The translations under genes were made by a program, and so were the position numbers. From NCBI RefSeq assembly GCF_014874095.1, contig NZ_JADBEB010000001.1, forward strand, positions 8,370,001 to 8,434,000: a DNA stretch of 64,000 nucleotides, in the 5' to 3' direction. The notes beneath the pieces were generated by a model. The model was not told where the DNA came from, did no database searches, and saw nothing but the letters and a program-made list of their open reading frames with translations. The stretch is from Plantactinospora soyae. Lineage in GTDB: Bacteria; Actinomycetota; Actinomycetes; Mycobacteriales; Micromonosporaceae. Below are positions 32,489 through 40,417 of the stretch, piece by piece. Every line of letters begins with the position of its first letter. The stretch's first letter is position 1.

Positions 32489-34755
32489 CAGGCAGCCCTT
32501 CCGGTACGTCGCCGCGGTACGCCGACCTCAGCCGGTCGCTGCGGTACGTCGATGTCAACCGGTCCGGCGGAACGCGCTCCGTCCCCGGGTCGCCCGGCGG
32601 TACGGGTGCGTACGGCGGTGGTCAGCGTTCCCGCCGCGACCTGTTCCAGCGGCAGGTGTTCCGCGTCCAGCGCGTCGGCCAACGCGGAGCCCAGCCCCAG
32701 CCGGATCCGTCCCGACTCACAGTCGAGCACCACCGACCGTACTCCGCTGGCGGCCAGCAGCCGGGCGGCGTACCGGGCCCGGGGTACCGCGTCCGGACCG
32801 GCGGTGGCCCGACCGTCCGTCACCACCACCAGTAGCGCGCGTCGGCGCGGATCCCGGATGCCCTCCACCCGCAACGCCTCACCGGCCCGCAGCAGCCCCT
32901 CCGCCAGGGGCGTACGGCCACCGGTCGGCAGGTCGTCGAGTCGGGCGGCGGCGACGTCCACACTGGAGGTCGGCGGCAGCGCCAGTTCGGCGGTGTGGCC
33001 CCGGAAGGTGACCAGACCGACCTTGTCCCGCCGCTGGTAGGCGTCCAGCAGCAGGGACAGTACCGCGGTCTTGACCTCCCGCATCCGCTGTCGGGCCGCC
33101 ATCGAGCCGGAGGCGTCGACACAGAACAGGATCAGGTTGCCCTCCCTCCCCTGCCGGACCGGCACCCGGACGTCCTCCGGCCGCAACTCCAGCCCCGGTC
33201 CCCGCCGGCCCCGCTGCCGCTGGTGCGGGGCCGCCGCCCAGAGCGTGGCGACCAGGTGCGGGCGGCGTACCGGTCCGGCGCCCGGCAGCGTGGTCCGGAC
33301 CGTCTGGCCCACCGTCGTCACCGCCGGTGACCGCCGGCCGGCCGCACCCGCGCCGACCCCGGGTACGACGAGCAGCCGGGCCCGGTACGGCTGGTCCGCG
33401 CCGAGCGCGTTCGCGCCGGTCGGAGCGGTCTCGCGGCCCTTCCCCGGCTCGCCCGCTCCGGTCGGTTCCGCCGGATCGCCGGACGGCACCGGACCGTCGC
33501 GGTCACCCGGGCCGGCACCGTGCTCCGCTTCCGGTGCCGAGTCCGGCGCGGCTCCCGGTGCCGACTCCGAGCTGGCCTCGCCGTCGTCGGGAACCGGTGC
33601 GCCGCCGGGGCCGCCGGGATCGGGATCGTCGGGACCGGACCCCGGTGGCGGCGGATCGATCTCCGGCATCGGTGGATCGGTCGGCTGGTCCAGACCGGCA
33701 TCGGCGAGTGCCTGGTCCAGCCGCTCCTGCTCGATGCCCGGCGGATCGAAGGGGTTGCGCCGACGTCGGTGCGGCAGGGCGAGCCGGGCCGCCGCCCGGA
33801 TGTCCCCTGCGGTGACGGTGGTCCGCCCGCACCAGGCGGCGTGCGCCATCGCGGTCCGCGCGGTGACCAGGTCGGCGCGCATCCCGTCGACCTCGAACGA
33901 GGCGCAGAGCGTGGCGATCCGGAGCAACGTGTCATCGTCGAGCCGGACCGAGGGGAGCAGTCGACGGGCGGCGGCGATCCGGCCGGCCCGCTCGGCGTCC
34001 GCCGCCGCGTACCGGTCGGCGAACCCGTCCGGGTCTGCCTCGTACCCGAGCCGTCGGCGGGTCACCTCGGCCCGTACCGAGGGATCACGGCTGGCCGCCA
34101 CCTCGACCGTCAACCCGAACCGGTCGAGGAGCTGCGGCCGGAGTTCCCCCTCCTCCGGGTTCATGGTGCCGACCAGGACGAACCGGGCGGCGTACGCGAT
34201 CGACACGCCCTCCCGCTCCACCGTGGCCCGGCCCATGGCCGCCGCGTCGAGCAGTACGTCGACCAGGTGGTCGTGCAGCAGGTTCACCTCGTCGACGTAG
34301 AGCAGTCCCCGGTGTGCGCCGGCGAGCAGCCCAGGCTCGTACGCGGTGACGCCCTCCCGCAACGCCCGTTCCAGGTGCAGCGATCCGAGTACCCGGTCCT
34401 CGGTCGCCCCGACGGGCAACTCGACGAGCCGGGCCGGCCGGGTGATGGTCGTGCCGGCGGGGTGGGCAACGCCGTCCGGCGTACCGGCGGGGTGAGCGCC
34501 GTCCGGCGTACCGGCGGGGTGGGCGCCGTCCGGGCAGTCCGGGTCCGGTGCGGCCGGGTCGCAGGAGAACCGGCAGTCGGAAAGTACCGTCACCGGCGGC
34601 AGCAGTGTGGTCAGGGCCCGGACGATGGTGGACTTCGCGGTGCCCTTCTCGCCCCGGACCAGCACCCCGCCGATGGCCGGCGAGACGGCGCTGAGGGTGA
34701 GCGCGAGCACCATGTCGTCCATGCCGACGACGGCGGAGAACGGGTACGACCGCAC
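32488..34755 (-). CDS. ChlI/ChlD-type chelatase subunit (putative cobaltochelatase AAA+/VWA protein)
   Basis: The 755-residue protein joins an AAA+ module (Walker A VRGEKGTAKSTIV, Walker B RGLLYVDEVNLLHDHLVDVL, sensor VGTMNPEEGELRPQLLDRFG) to a long acidic Pro-rich linker (about 360-480). A C-terminal VWA domain has the MIDAS motif FCVDASGSMAARQRM. It combines the I and D subunits of magnesium chelatase. Placed with cobO/cobB behind a cobalamin riboswitch, it most likely powers CobN in place of CobS/CobT. A 27-base tandem repeat (34451-34533) lengthens a loop after the Walker A helix. GTG 34755 follows TAGGAGG. Confidence 0.92.
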   Translation of the reverse strand: MRSYPFSAVVGMDDMVLALTLSAVSPAIGGVLVRGEKGTAKSTIVRALTTLLPPVTVLSDCRFSCDPAAPDPDCPDGAHPAGTPDGAHPAGTPDGVAHPAGTTITRPARLVELPVGATEDRVLGSLHLERALREGVTAYEPGLLAGAHRGLLYVDEVNLLHDHLVDVLLDAAAMGRATVEREGVSIAYAARFVLVGTMNPEEGELRPQLLDRFGLTVEVAASRDPSVRAEVTRRRLGYEADPDGFADRYAAADAERAGRIAAARRLLPSVRLDDDTLLRIATLCASFEVDGMRADLVTARTAMAHAAWCGRTTVTAGDIRAAARLALPHRRRRNPFDPPGIEQERLDQALADAGLDQPTDPPMPEIDPPPPGSGPDDPDPGGPGGAPVPDDGEASSESAPGAAPDSAPEAEHGAGPGDRDGPVPSGDPAEPTGAGEPGKGRETAPTGANALGADQPYRARLLVVPGVGAGAAGRRSPAVTTVGQTVRTTLPGAGPVRRPHLVATLWAAAPHQRQRGRRGPGLELRPEDVRVPVRQGREGNLILFCVDASGSMAARQRMREVKTAVLSLLLDAYQRRDKVGLVTFRGHTAELALPPTSSVDVAAARLDDLPTGGRTPLAEGLLRAGEALRVEGIRDPRRRALLVVVTDGRATAGPDAVPRARYAARLLAASGVRSVVLDCESGRIRLGLGSALADALDAEHLPLEQVAAGTLTTAVRTRTAGRPGDGARSAGPVDIDVPQRPAEVGVPRRRTGRAA
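34451..34533 (-). repeat. 27-bp tandem repeat inside the chelatase gene
   Basis: Roughly three copies of a unit encoding HPAGTPDGA are present in frame. The repeat enlarges a loop in the AAA+ domain. Its copy number could vary between strains without breaking the frame. Confidence 0.7.
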
Positions 34756-34799
34756 GGGCCAACCTCCTACCCCGTGGGTGTCCGCGCCCACGACCGGTT

Positions 34800-34965
34800 C
34801 GGTACCGCGTCGCCCGGAGACCGACACGGGACGGGGGCGGAGTGTCTGGCTTCCGACCCGCAGGGCCGGTCACAGTGGCGGGACCGCCCCGGATTCGCTG
34901 GCCTTCGCAGACCAGCCCACCGGTGTTCCTCGCGCGCCGTCGCCGCCGATAATGACACAGCCCAC
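34800..34965 (-). ncRNA. Cobalamin riboswitch upstream of the chelatase-cobO-cobB operon
   Basis: The minus strand shows AATCCGGGGCGGTCCC then GCCACTG (34879-34873), TGACCGGCCCTGCGGGTCGG, and AAGCCAGACACTCC. These are the conserved parts of the B12 aptamer. It precedes GTG 34755 by about 45 bases. Confidence 0.92.
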
Positions 34966-35009
34966 CCGCCAGGGCACCATCGGCGGCAGGTCGGCTAACG
35001 TTCCGCGAC

Positions 35010-36236
35010 GTGACCGCGACGAGTGCCAGACCTGCGCTGACGGTGGTCGGGATCGGCGCGGACGGCTGGGCCGGGCTCGGCGAGACCGGCCGACTCGCGC
35101 TCCGCGCGGCCGAGGTCGTCCTCGCCGGCCGCCGGCACCTCGACCTGATTCCACCGGACCTGACGGCCCGCCGGGTGGTGTGGCCCAGCCCGTTGCTGCC
35201 CGCCCTGCCCGGCCTGCTCGACGAGCACGCCGACCGGCGGGTCTGCGTGCTCGCCAGCGGCGACCCGATGTGGTTCGGCATCGGCGCGCGCCTCGCCGAA
35301 CTGGTCGGCGCCGACCGGCTGACGGTGCTGCCGCATCCGTCGGCGATCACCCTGGCCTGCGCCCGGCTCGGTTGGCCGGTCGAGCGGGTCACCGTGGTCA
35401 GCGCCGTCGGCCGGAACCTGGCCCGGGTACGCCGGGTGCTCACCCCCGGCCGCCGGATCCTGGTGCTCAGCGCCGACGCGTCGACGCCGTCCGCCCTGGC
35501 CGCCCTGCTCACCGACGCCGGCTACGGAACGAGCCAGCTGACCGTGCTGGCGTCGCTGGGCGCCGGGCACGAGCACCGGGTCGACGGGATCGCGGAGAAC
35601 TGGGCGCATCCGGAGGGCGACCCCCTGAACGTCGTGGCCGTGCACGCCACCGCCGGGCCCGACACCCGGCTCCGGTCGACGGTGCCGGGCCTGCCGGACG
35701 AGGCGTACGCGCACGACGGGGCGCTGACCAAGCGGGAGGCCCGCGCCCTGGCGCTGTCCCGGCTCGCCCCGGCCCCCGGCGAGCTGCTCTGGGACGTGGG
35801 CGCCGGATCGGGCAGCATCGGCATCGAGTGGCTGCGGGCCGAGCCGAGCTGCCGCGCGGTGGCGGTCGAGGCGAGGGCGGACCGGGCGGAACGGATCGCC
35901 GGCAACGCGGCGGCGCTGGGCGTACCGGAGCTTCGGGTGGTGCGGGGCCGGGCCCCGGCGGCCCTGGCCGGGCTCCCGGCTCCGGACGCGGTCTTCGTCG
36001 GCGGCGGACTCGCCACCGACGGTCTCCTCGACGCCTGTTGGGCCGCGCTGGCTTCCGGCGGCCGGCTGGTGGCGCACGCGGTGACCGTCGAGGGGGAACG
36101 GGAGTTGACCACCCGGGCCGGCCTGCTCGGTGGCGAGCTGACCCGGCTCGGTGTCGAACGGGTCGAGCCGCTGGGCGGCTTCACCGCCTGGCGTCCGGCC
36201 CGGACCCTGGTGCAGTGGATGGTGGGGAAGCCATGA
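35010..36236 (+). CDS. cobL: Precorrin-6Y C5,15-methyltransferase (decarboxylating) CobL
   Basis: The 408-residue bifunctional enzyme has an N-terminal C5-methyltransferase (LTVVGIGADGWAGLGETGRL, CVLASGDPMWFGIG) and a C-terminal CbiT-like domain (ELLWDVGAGSGSIGIEWLRA, a class I SAM fold) that decarboxylates and methylates C15. GTG at 35010 is nine bases after a TAACGT hexamer, and no clear RBS is seen. Its stop overlaps the cobM ATG. Divergent from the chelatase operon. Confidence 0.94.
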   Translation: MTATSARPALTVVGIGADGWAGLGETGRLALRAAEVVLAGRRHLDLIPPDLTARRVVWPSPLLPALPGLLDEHADRRVCVLASGDPMWFGIGARLAELVGADRLTVLPHPSAITLACARLGWPVERVTVVSAVGRNLARVRRVLTPGRRILVLSADASTPSALAALLTDAGYGTSQLTVLASLGAGHEHRVDGIAENWAHPEGDPLNVVAVHATAGPDTRLRSTVPGLPDEAYAHDGALTKREARALALSRLAPAPGELLWDVGAGSGSIGIEWLRAEPSCRAVAVEARADRAERIAGNAAALGVPELRVVRGRAPAALAGLPAPDAVFVGGGLATDGLLDACWAALASGGRLVAHAVTVEGERELTTRAGLLGGELTRLGVERVEPLGGFTAWRPARTLVQWMVGKP

Positions 36237-36994
36237 CGGTAACGTTCATCGGCGCCGGTCCCGGCGCCGCCGACCTGATCACGGTACGCGGCCAGCGGGT
36301 GCTGACCCGGGCGCAGGTCTGCCTCTACGCCGGAAGTCTGGTACCGGCCGAGTTGCTCGACTCCTGCCCGCCGGGCGCCGAACTGGTCGACACGGCGGAC
36401 CTCACGCTGGACGAGATCGTCGCCCGGATGGTCGAGGCGGACCGGGCCGGCCTGGACGTGGCCCGGCTCTGCTCCGGTGACCCGTCGATCTACAGCGCGG
36501 TGGCCGAACAGATGCGCCGGCTCGACGAGGCGGGCGTCGCGTACGACGTCGTGCCCGGGGTGCCGGCCTTCGCGGCGGCGGCCGCGACCCTGCGCCGGGA
36601 GCTGACCGTGCCGACGGTCGGCCAGACGGTGGTGCTGACCCGGGCCCAGTCCCGGTCGACGGCGATGCCGGCCGGCGAGGACCTCGCGGTACTCGGGGCC
36701 ACCCGGGCAACCCTGGTGCTGCACCTCGCGGTCGGCCGGACCCGGGCGCTGGCCGAGCGGCTCGTGCCGCACTACGGCGCGGACTGCCCGGTCGCGGTGG
36801 TGGCCAGGGCCAGCCGCCCCGACGAACTCGTGCTGCGCGGCACCCTCGCCGACATCGCCGACCAGGTCGAACAAGCCGGGGTACGCCGAACGGCAGTGAT
36901 CATCGTCGGCGAGGTGCTGGCCGCCGAGGGCTTCCCCGACAGCTACCTCTACTCCGCCGGCCGGGACCGGTCGGCGAAGCGCCCGGTCGGTTAG
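36233..36994 (+). CDS. cobM: Precorrin-4 C11-methyltransferase CobM
   Basis: The 253-residue enzyme shows FIGAGPGAADLITVRGQRVL, CLYAGSLVPAELL, VARLCSGDPSIYSAVAEQMR, VVPGVPAFAAAAATLRRELT and TVVLTRAQSRSTAMP, all CobM-typical. It is translationally coupled to cobL (ATGA). It transfers a methyl group from SAM to C11. Confidence 0.95.
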   Translation: MTVTFIGAGPGAADLITVRGQRVLTRAQVCLYAGSLVPAELLDSCPPGAELVDTADLTLDEIVARMVEADRAGLDVARLCSGDPSIYSAVAEQMRRLDEAGVAYDVVPGVPAFAAAAATLRRELTVPTVGQTVVLTRAQSRSTAMPAGEDLAVLGATRATLVLHLAVGRTRALAERLVPHYGADCPVAVVARASRPDELVLRGTLADIADQVEQAGVRRTAVIIVGEVLAAEGFPDSYLYSAGRDRSAKRPVG

Positions 36995-37007
36995 GGGACG
37001 TCGACTC

Positions 37008-37781
37008 ATGCGAAAGATCCTGGTCATCGGCATCGGTGCGGGTGATCCCGAGCAGCTGACCCTGGAGGCGGTCCGGGCGCTCGGTGAGGTCGACGTCTTC
37101 TTCGTGCTCGACAAGGGCGCGCAGAAGCACGACCTGGTCGGACTGCGGCAGGAGATCCTGCGCCGGCACCCGACGAAACCCGGGCACCGGGTGGTGGAGT
37201 TGCGGGATCCGGACCGGGACCGGAGCGACCTCGGCACCGCCGGCTACGTCAGCGCGGTGGACGACTGGCGTCGACGGCGGGCCGAGTTGCTGCGGGTGCT
37301 GATCCGCGACGAGGTGCCCGAGGACGGCTGCGGCGCCTTCCTGGTCTGGGGCGACCCGGCGTTGTACGACAGCACCCTCGGCGTCGTCGAGGAGATGCTC
37401 GCCGACGAGACCGTCCACTTCGACTACACGGTGATTCCCGGGGTGAGTAGTGTCTCGACGCTGGCCGCCCGACACCGGATCGGGCTGAACCGGGTCGGCC
37501 GGCCGTTCCAGGTCACCACCGGTCGGCTGCTCGCCCAGGGCTGGCCGTCGGAGGTGGACGACCTGGTGGTGATGCTGGACGCGCACTGCACCTTCACCCG
37601 GGTCACCGAGCCGAACGTGGACATCTACTGGGGGGCGTACCTCGGCACCCCGGACGAGATCCTGGTCGCCGGCCCGCTCGCCGAGGTCGGCACCCGGATC
37701 GTGGACGTACGCCGGGCGGCGCGGGAGCGCAAGGGTTGGATCATGGACACGTATCTGCTGCGGCGCCGTCGAACGGACTGA
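37008..37781 (+). CDS. cobF: Precorrin-6A synthase (deacetylating) CobF
   Basis: The 257-residue enzyme methylates C1 and removes the acetyl group, a step found only in the aerobic pathway. Motifs: ILVIGIGAGDPEQLTLEAVR, VFFVLDKGAQKHDLVGLRQE, FLVWGDPALYDSTLGVVEEM and VIPGVSSVSTLAARHRIGLN. It follows cobM by 13 bases. It completes a set lacking only cobC/D/P/Q/S/T-type late steps in this window. Confidence 0.95.
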   Translation: MRKILVIGIGAGDPEQLTLEAVRALGEVDVFFVLDKGAQKHDLVGLRQEILRRHPTKPGHRVVELRDPDRDRSDLGTAGYVSAVDDWRRRRAELLRVLIRDEVPEDGCGAFLVWGDPALYDSTLGVVEEMLADETVHFDYTVIPGVSSVSTLAARHRIGLNRVGRPFQVTTGRLLAQGWPSEVDDLVVMLDAHCTFTRVTEPNVDIYWGAYLGTPDEILVAGPLAEVGTRIVDVRRAARERKGWIMDTYLLRRRRTD

Positions 37782-37847
37782 CTGACCGACGGACTGACCG
37801 ACCGGTCCGGGGCAACCGGAAGACCGATGCGCACGCTGGATCCAAAT

Positions 37848-37864
37848 CCTACAGTGGAGATAGG
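37848..37864 (+). promoter_or_regulatory. CCTA-N9-TAGG motif upstream of the GST-like gene
   Basis: CCTACAGTGGAGATAGG lies 41 bases before the ATG at 37906. It matches 13 of 17 positions with the site before the second leader peptide, in the same orientation relative to the gene. Its GATAGG end may overlap the -10 region, fitting a repressor site. Confidence 0.5.
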
Positions 37865-37905
37865 CTTTAGGACGGCTGCCACGCTCCGGTCCATCGGAGG
37901 TACCC

Positions 37906-38826
37906 ATGCCAACACTGTCGCCCTTCAGCCGCCTGGCCAGCCCGGTCGACACCGCGACCTACGGCGAGTACCGGATCACCCGCCGGGCCGACGACCCCCG
38001 CCCGCTCTACCGCTTCACCGGACGTGTCGGCGAGAACAGCCGGGCCGGCTTCACTCCCCGGGTCGGGCGCTACCACGTCTACGCGGGCTGGTTCTGCCCG
38101 TGGTCGCACCGGGTGACCATCACCCGCTCCCTCGCCGGGCTGGACGACGTCGTGAGCGTGTCGTACGTGGACAACGCGCGGGACGGGCGCGGCTGGGCCT
38201 TCCGCGAGCGGTACGGGCCCGATCCGGTGAACGGCTTCACCCTGCTGCGCCAGGTCTACGAGGCGACGGAGGAGGGCTTCGACGGCCACGTCTCGGTGCC
38301 GACCCTCTGGGACCGGGCCACCGCGAGCGTGGTCAGCAACGACTTCCGGACGATCGGGATCGACCTCGCCACCGAATTCCGGCGGCACGCCACTCCGGTC
38401 GTGGAGACGTACCCCGAGGAGCACCGCGCCGAGATCGAGGACCTCGACGCCTGGCTCGGCCCGGTGGTCAACCGGGGCGTACCCGCGGCCGGCCGGCCCG
38501 GTCCGGCCGGCGCCCGCGCCCGGACCGCGCTGCTCGACGCCTTCGCCGCCCTCGACGAGCGGCTGGCCATCCGGCGCTACCTGGTCGGATCGGCGCCGAC
38601 CGAGGCGGACGTCCGGCTCTGGGTGACCCTGGTCCGCTACGACGCCGGCCCGAACGCCCACCGCACCATCAACCCCGGCCTGTCCGCCTATCCGCACCTG
38701 TGGGCCTACGCACGGGATCTCTACACACTGCCCGCCTTCCGGAACACCACCGACTTCGACTCCTTCACCGCACCCGGCGTCGACGTCCCCGACTGGCACG
38801 CGCCAGCCGACCGGCCGACGCCGTAG
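37906..38826 (+). CDS. Glutathione/mycothiol S-transferase-like (hydroquinone reductase) protein
   Basis: The 306-residue protein belongs to the Xi/omega-type GST family (glutathionyl-hydroquinone reductases): YHVYAGWFCPWSHRVTITRS with catalytic Cys64 in C-P-W, then VSVPTLWDRATASVVSNDFR and a helical C-terminal domain (YLVGSAPTEADVRLWVTLVR). Actinobacteria generally use mycothiol, so the real thiol may be mycothiol. It carries a CCTA-N9-TAGG site like those near the sulfur island, which suggests thiol or sulfur regulation. Start ATG with GGAGG. Confidence 0.88.
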   Translation: MPTLSPFSRLASPVDTATYGEYRITRRADDPRPLYRFTGRVGENSRAGFTPRVGRYHVYAGWFCPWSHRVTITRSLAGLDDVVSVSYVDNARDGRGWAFRERYGPDPVNGFTLLRQVYEATEEGFDGHVSVPTLWDRATASVVSNDFRTIGIDLATEFRRHATPVVETYPEEHRAEIEDLDAWLGPVVNRGVPAAGRPGPAGARARTALLDAFAALDERLAIRRYLVGSAPTEADVRLWVTLVRYDAGPNAHRTINPGLSAYPHLWAYARDLYTLPAFRNTTDFDSFTAPGVDVPDWHAPADRPTP

Positions 38827-38866
38827 CCGCCGGCCGGCATCGGCGGTCCCGTCGACCGGCGTCGAC

Positions 38867-39349
38867 TCAGACCCGGTCGGCCAGTTCGGCCACGTACCCC
38901 TCTGCCAGACCCGGATCGGCCAGGTCCGCCTCGGTCACCGCCAGGCCGGGGCGTACCTCGGCCCCCAGTTCGGCGAGCAGGCCCCGCAGATGCCGCTCCG
39001 ACTGCCCCGCCTGCTCCCGCGTCGCACCCACGGTCACCGGCACCGCCACCACCCCGGCCAGGCCACGGTGCGGCAGGTTGTCCAGGAACACCTTCAGTAT
39101 TCCGGTGTAGCTGCCCTTGTAGGTCGGTGTCGCCACCACCAGCACCCGGGCGGCGCGCGCCCTGGCCAGCCCACCGGCCACCCGTACCTCGTCCGGGGCG
39201 AGCAGCGCCGGCCCGTACGCCGCCAGGTCGACGACCGCCGGCGCCGCGGCACCCTCGCGTCGGGCCACCGCCGCACCCACCGACTCGGCGAGCACCCGGG
39301 TACGTGACCCGGGTCGCGGGTTACCCGAAACGACGACGACCTCGCTCAC
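38867..39349 (-). CDS. NADPH-dependent FMN reductase (SsuE-like)
   Basis: The 160-residue flavodoxin-like protein starts VSEVVVVSGNPRPGSRTRVL (phosphate-binding G-N-P-R-P-G-S-R) and contains VVATPTYKGSYTGILKVFLD. This is the pattern of SsuE/MsuE-type reductases that supply reduced flavin to monooxygenases. It is the last gene of the sulfonate operon. GTG 39349 overlaps the aldo/keto reductase stop. Confidence 0.85.
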   Translation of the reverse strand: MSEVVVVSGNPRPGSRTRVLAESVGAAVARREGAAAPAVVDLAAYGPALLAPDEVRVAGGLARARAARVLVVATPTYKGSYTGILKVFLDNLPHRGLAGVVAVPVTVGATREQAGQSERHLRGLLAELGAEVRPGLAVTEADLADPGLAEGYVAELADRV

Positions 39350-40410
39350 CCGGTCCTCCCGTCGATGTCGCCCGGACGCCCCGATCGACGGCGCAGGGCG
39401 GGATCGGCCAGGGACGGCGGCAGGTATCCGGCGTCGGCCGGGTTCAGCGTCGTACCGGGCGGCACGATCTCGTCGATCCGGTCCAGCACGTCCCGGGACA
39501 GGGTCACCTTGGCCGCGTCGAGCTGCGACTCCAGGTGCTCCAGGGTCCGTGGGCCGATGATCGCGGAACTGACCGCCGGATGTTCCAGCACGAAGGCGAT
39601 GGCCAGGTGGATCAGGGACAGGCCGGCCTCCTCGGCGAGCGCCGCGAGCTGCTGCACCGCGTCGAGCTTCCGTACGTTCTCCGGCAGCCGCGGGTCGAAC
39701 CGGGCCGGAAAGCGCTCCGCCCGCCGGGAGATCGGCTCGGTCAGCCCCGGCCGGTACCGGCCGGCGAGCCAGCCGCCGGCCAGCGGGCTCCACGGGATCA
39801 CCGCCAGGCCGTACCGCTGGGCCACCGGCAGCACCTCGCGCTCGACCTCCCGGGCCAGGATCGAGTACGGCGGCTGCTCGCTGACCACCCGCTCCCGGCC
39901 CCGGCGCTGCGCGATCCACTGTCCCTCGACGATCGCCGACGGCTCGAACGTGGACGTGCCGAGGTAGCGCACCTTGCCCTGGTGCACGAGATCGCTGAGT
40001 GCGCCCAGGGTCTCGTCGAAGTCGGTTCCCGGCTCCGGCCGGTGCACCTGGTAGAGGTCGATCCACTCGGTACGCAGCCGGCGCAGGCTCTGCTCGACCT
40101 CGCGGATGATCCACCGCCGCGAGTTCCCCCGGTGGTGCGGGCTCTCGCCGATCTGGCCGTGGAACTTGGTGGCCAGGAACACCTCGTCGCGCCGGCCCTC
40201 GGCCAGGGCCTTGCCGACGATCTCCTCCGACTCGCCCTGGGAGTAGACGTCGGCGGTGTCGATCACGTTGATGCCCTCGTCGAGGGCCCGATGGATGATC
40301 CGGATGCTGTCGTCGTGGTCCGGATTGCCCCGGCTGCCGAAGTTCATCGCGCCCAGCGTCAACGGGCTGACGAGCACACCGGTACGGCCGAAGGGTCGGT
40401 AGTCGACCAT
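39346..40410 (-). CDS. Aldo/keto reductase
   Basis: The 354-residue TIM-barrel oxidoreductase has GVLVSPLTLGAMNFG, NVIDTADVYSQGESEEIVG (catalytic Asp and Tyr), FLATKFHG (Lys) and LYQVHRPEP (His). NADPH-binding GPRTLEHLESQL is near the end. It lies in the sulfonate operon and may reduce aldehydes released when organosulfur compounds are cleaved. The substrate is inferred only from position. Confidence 0.88.
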   Translation of the reverse strand: MVDYRPFGRTGVLVSPLTLGAMNFGSRGNPDHDDSIRIIHRALDEGINVIDTADVYSQGESEEIVGKALAEGRRDEVFLATKFHGQIGESPHHRGNSRRWIIREVEQSLRRLRTEWIDLYQVHRPEPGTDFDETLGALSDLVHQGKVRYLGTSTFEPSAIVEGQWIAQRRGRERVVSEQPPYSILAREVEREVLPVAQRYGLAVIPWSPLAGGWLAGRYRPGLTEPISRRAERFPARFDPRLPENVRKLDAVQQLAALAEEAGLSLIHLAIAFVLEHPAVSSAIIGPRTLEHLESQLDAAKVTLSRDVLDRIDEIVPPGTTLNPADAGYLPPSLADPALRRRSGRPGDIDGRTG

Positions 40411-40417
40411 GTCACTC

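Noticed and set aside
37848-37864. Interpretation of the CCTA-N9-TAGG site as a transcription terminator
   Set aside because: Arms of four bases are too short for a terminator, there is no T-run, and the site sits in a promoter position in front of a gene.
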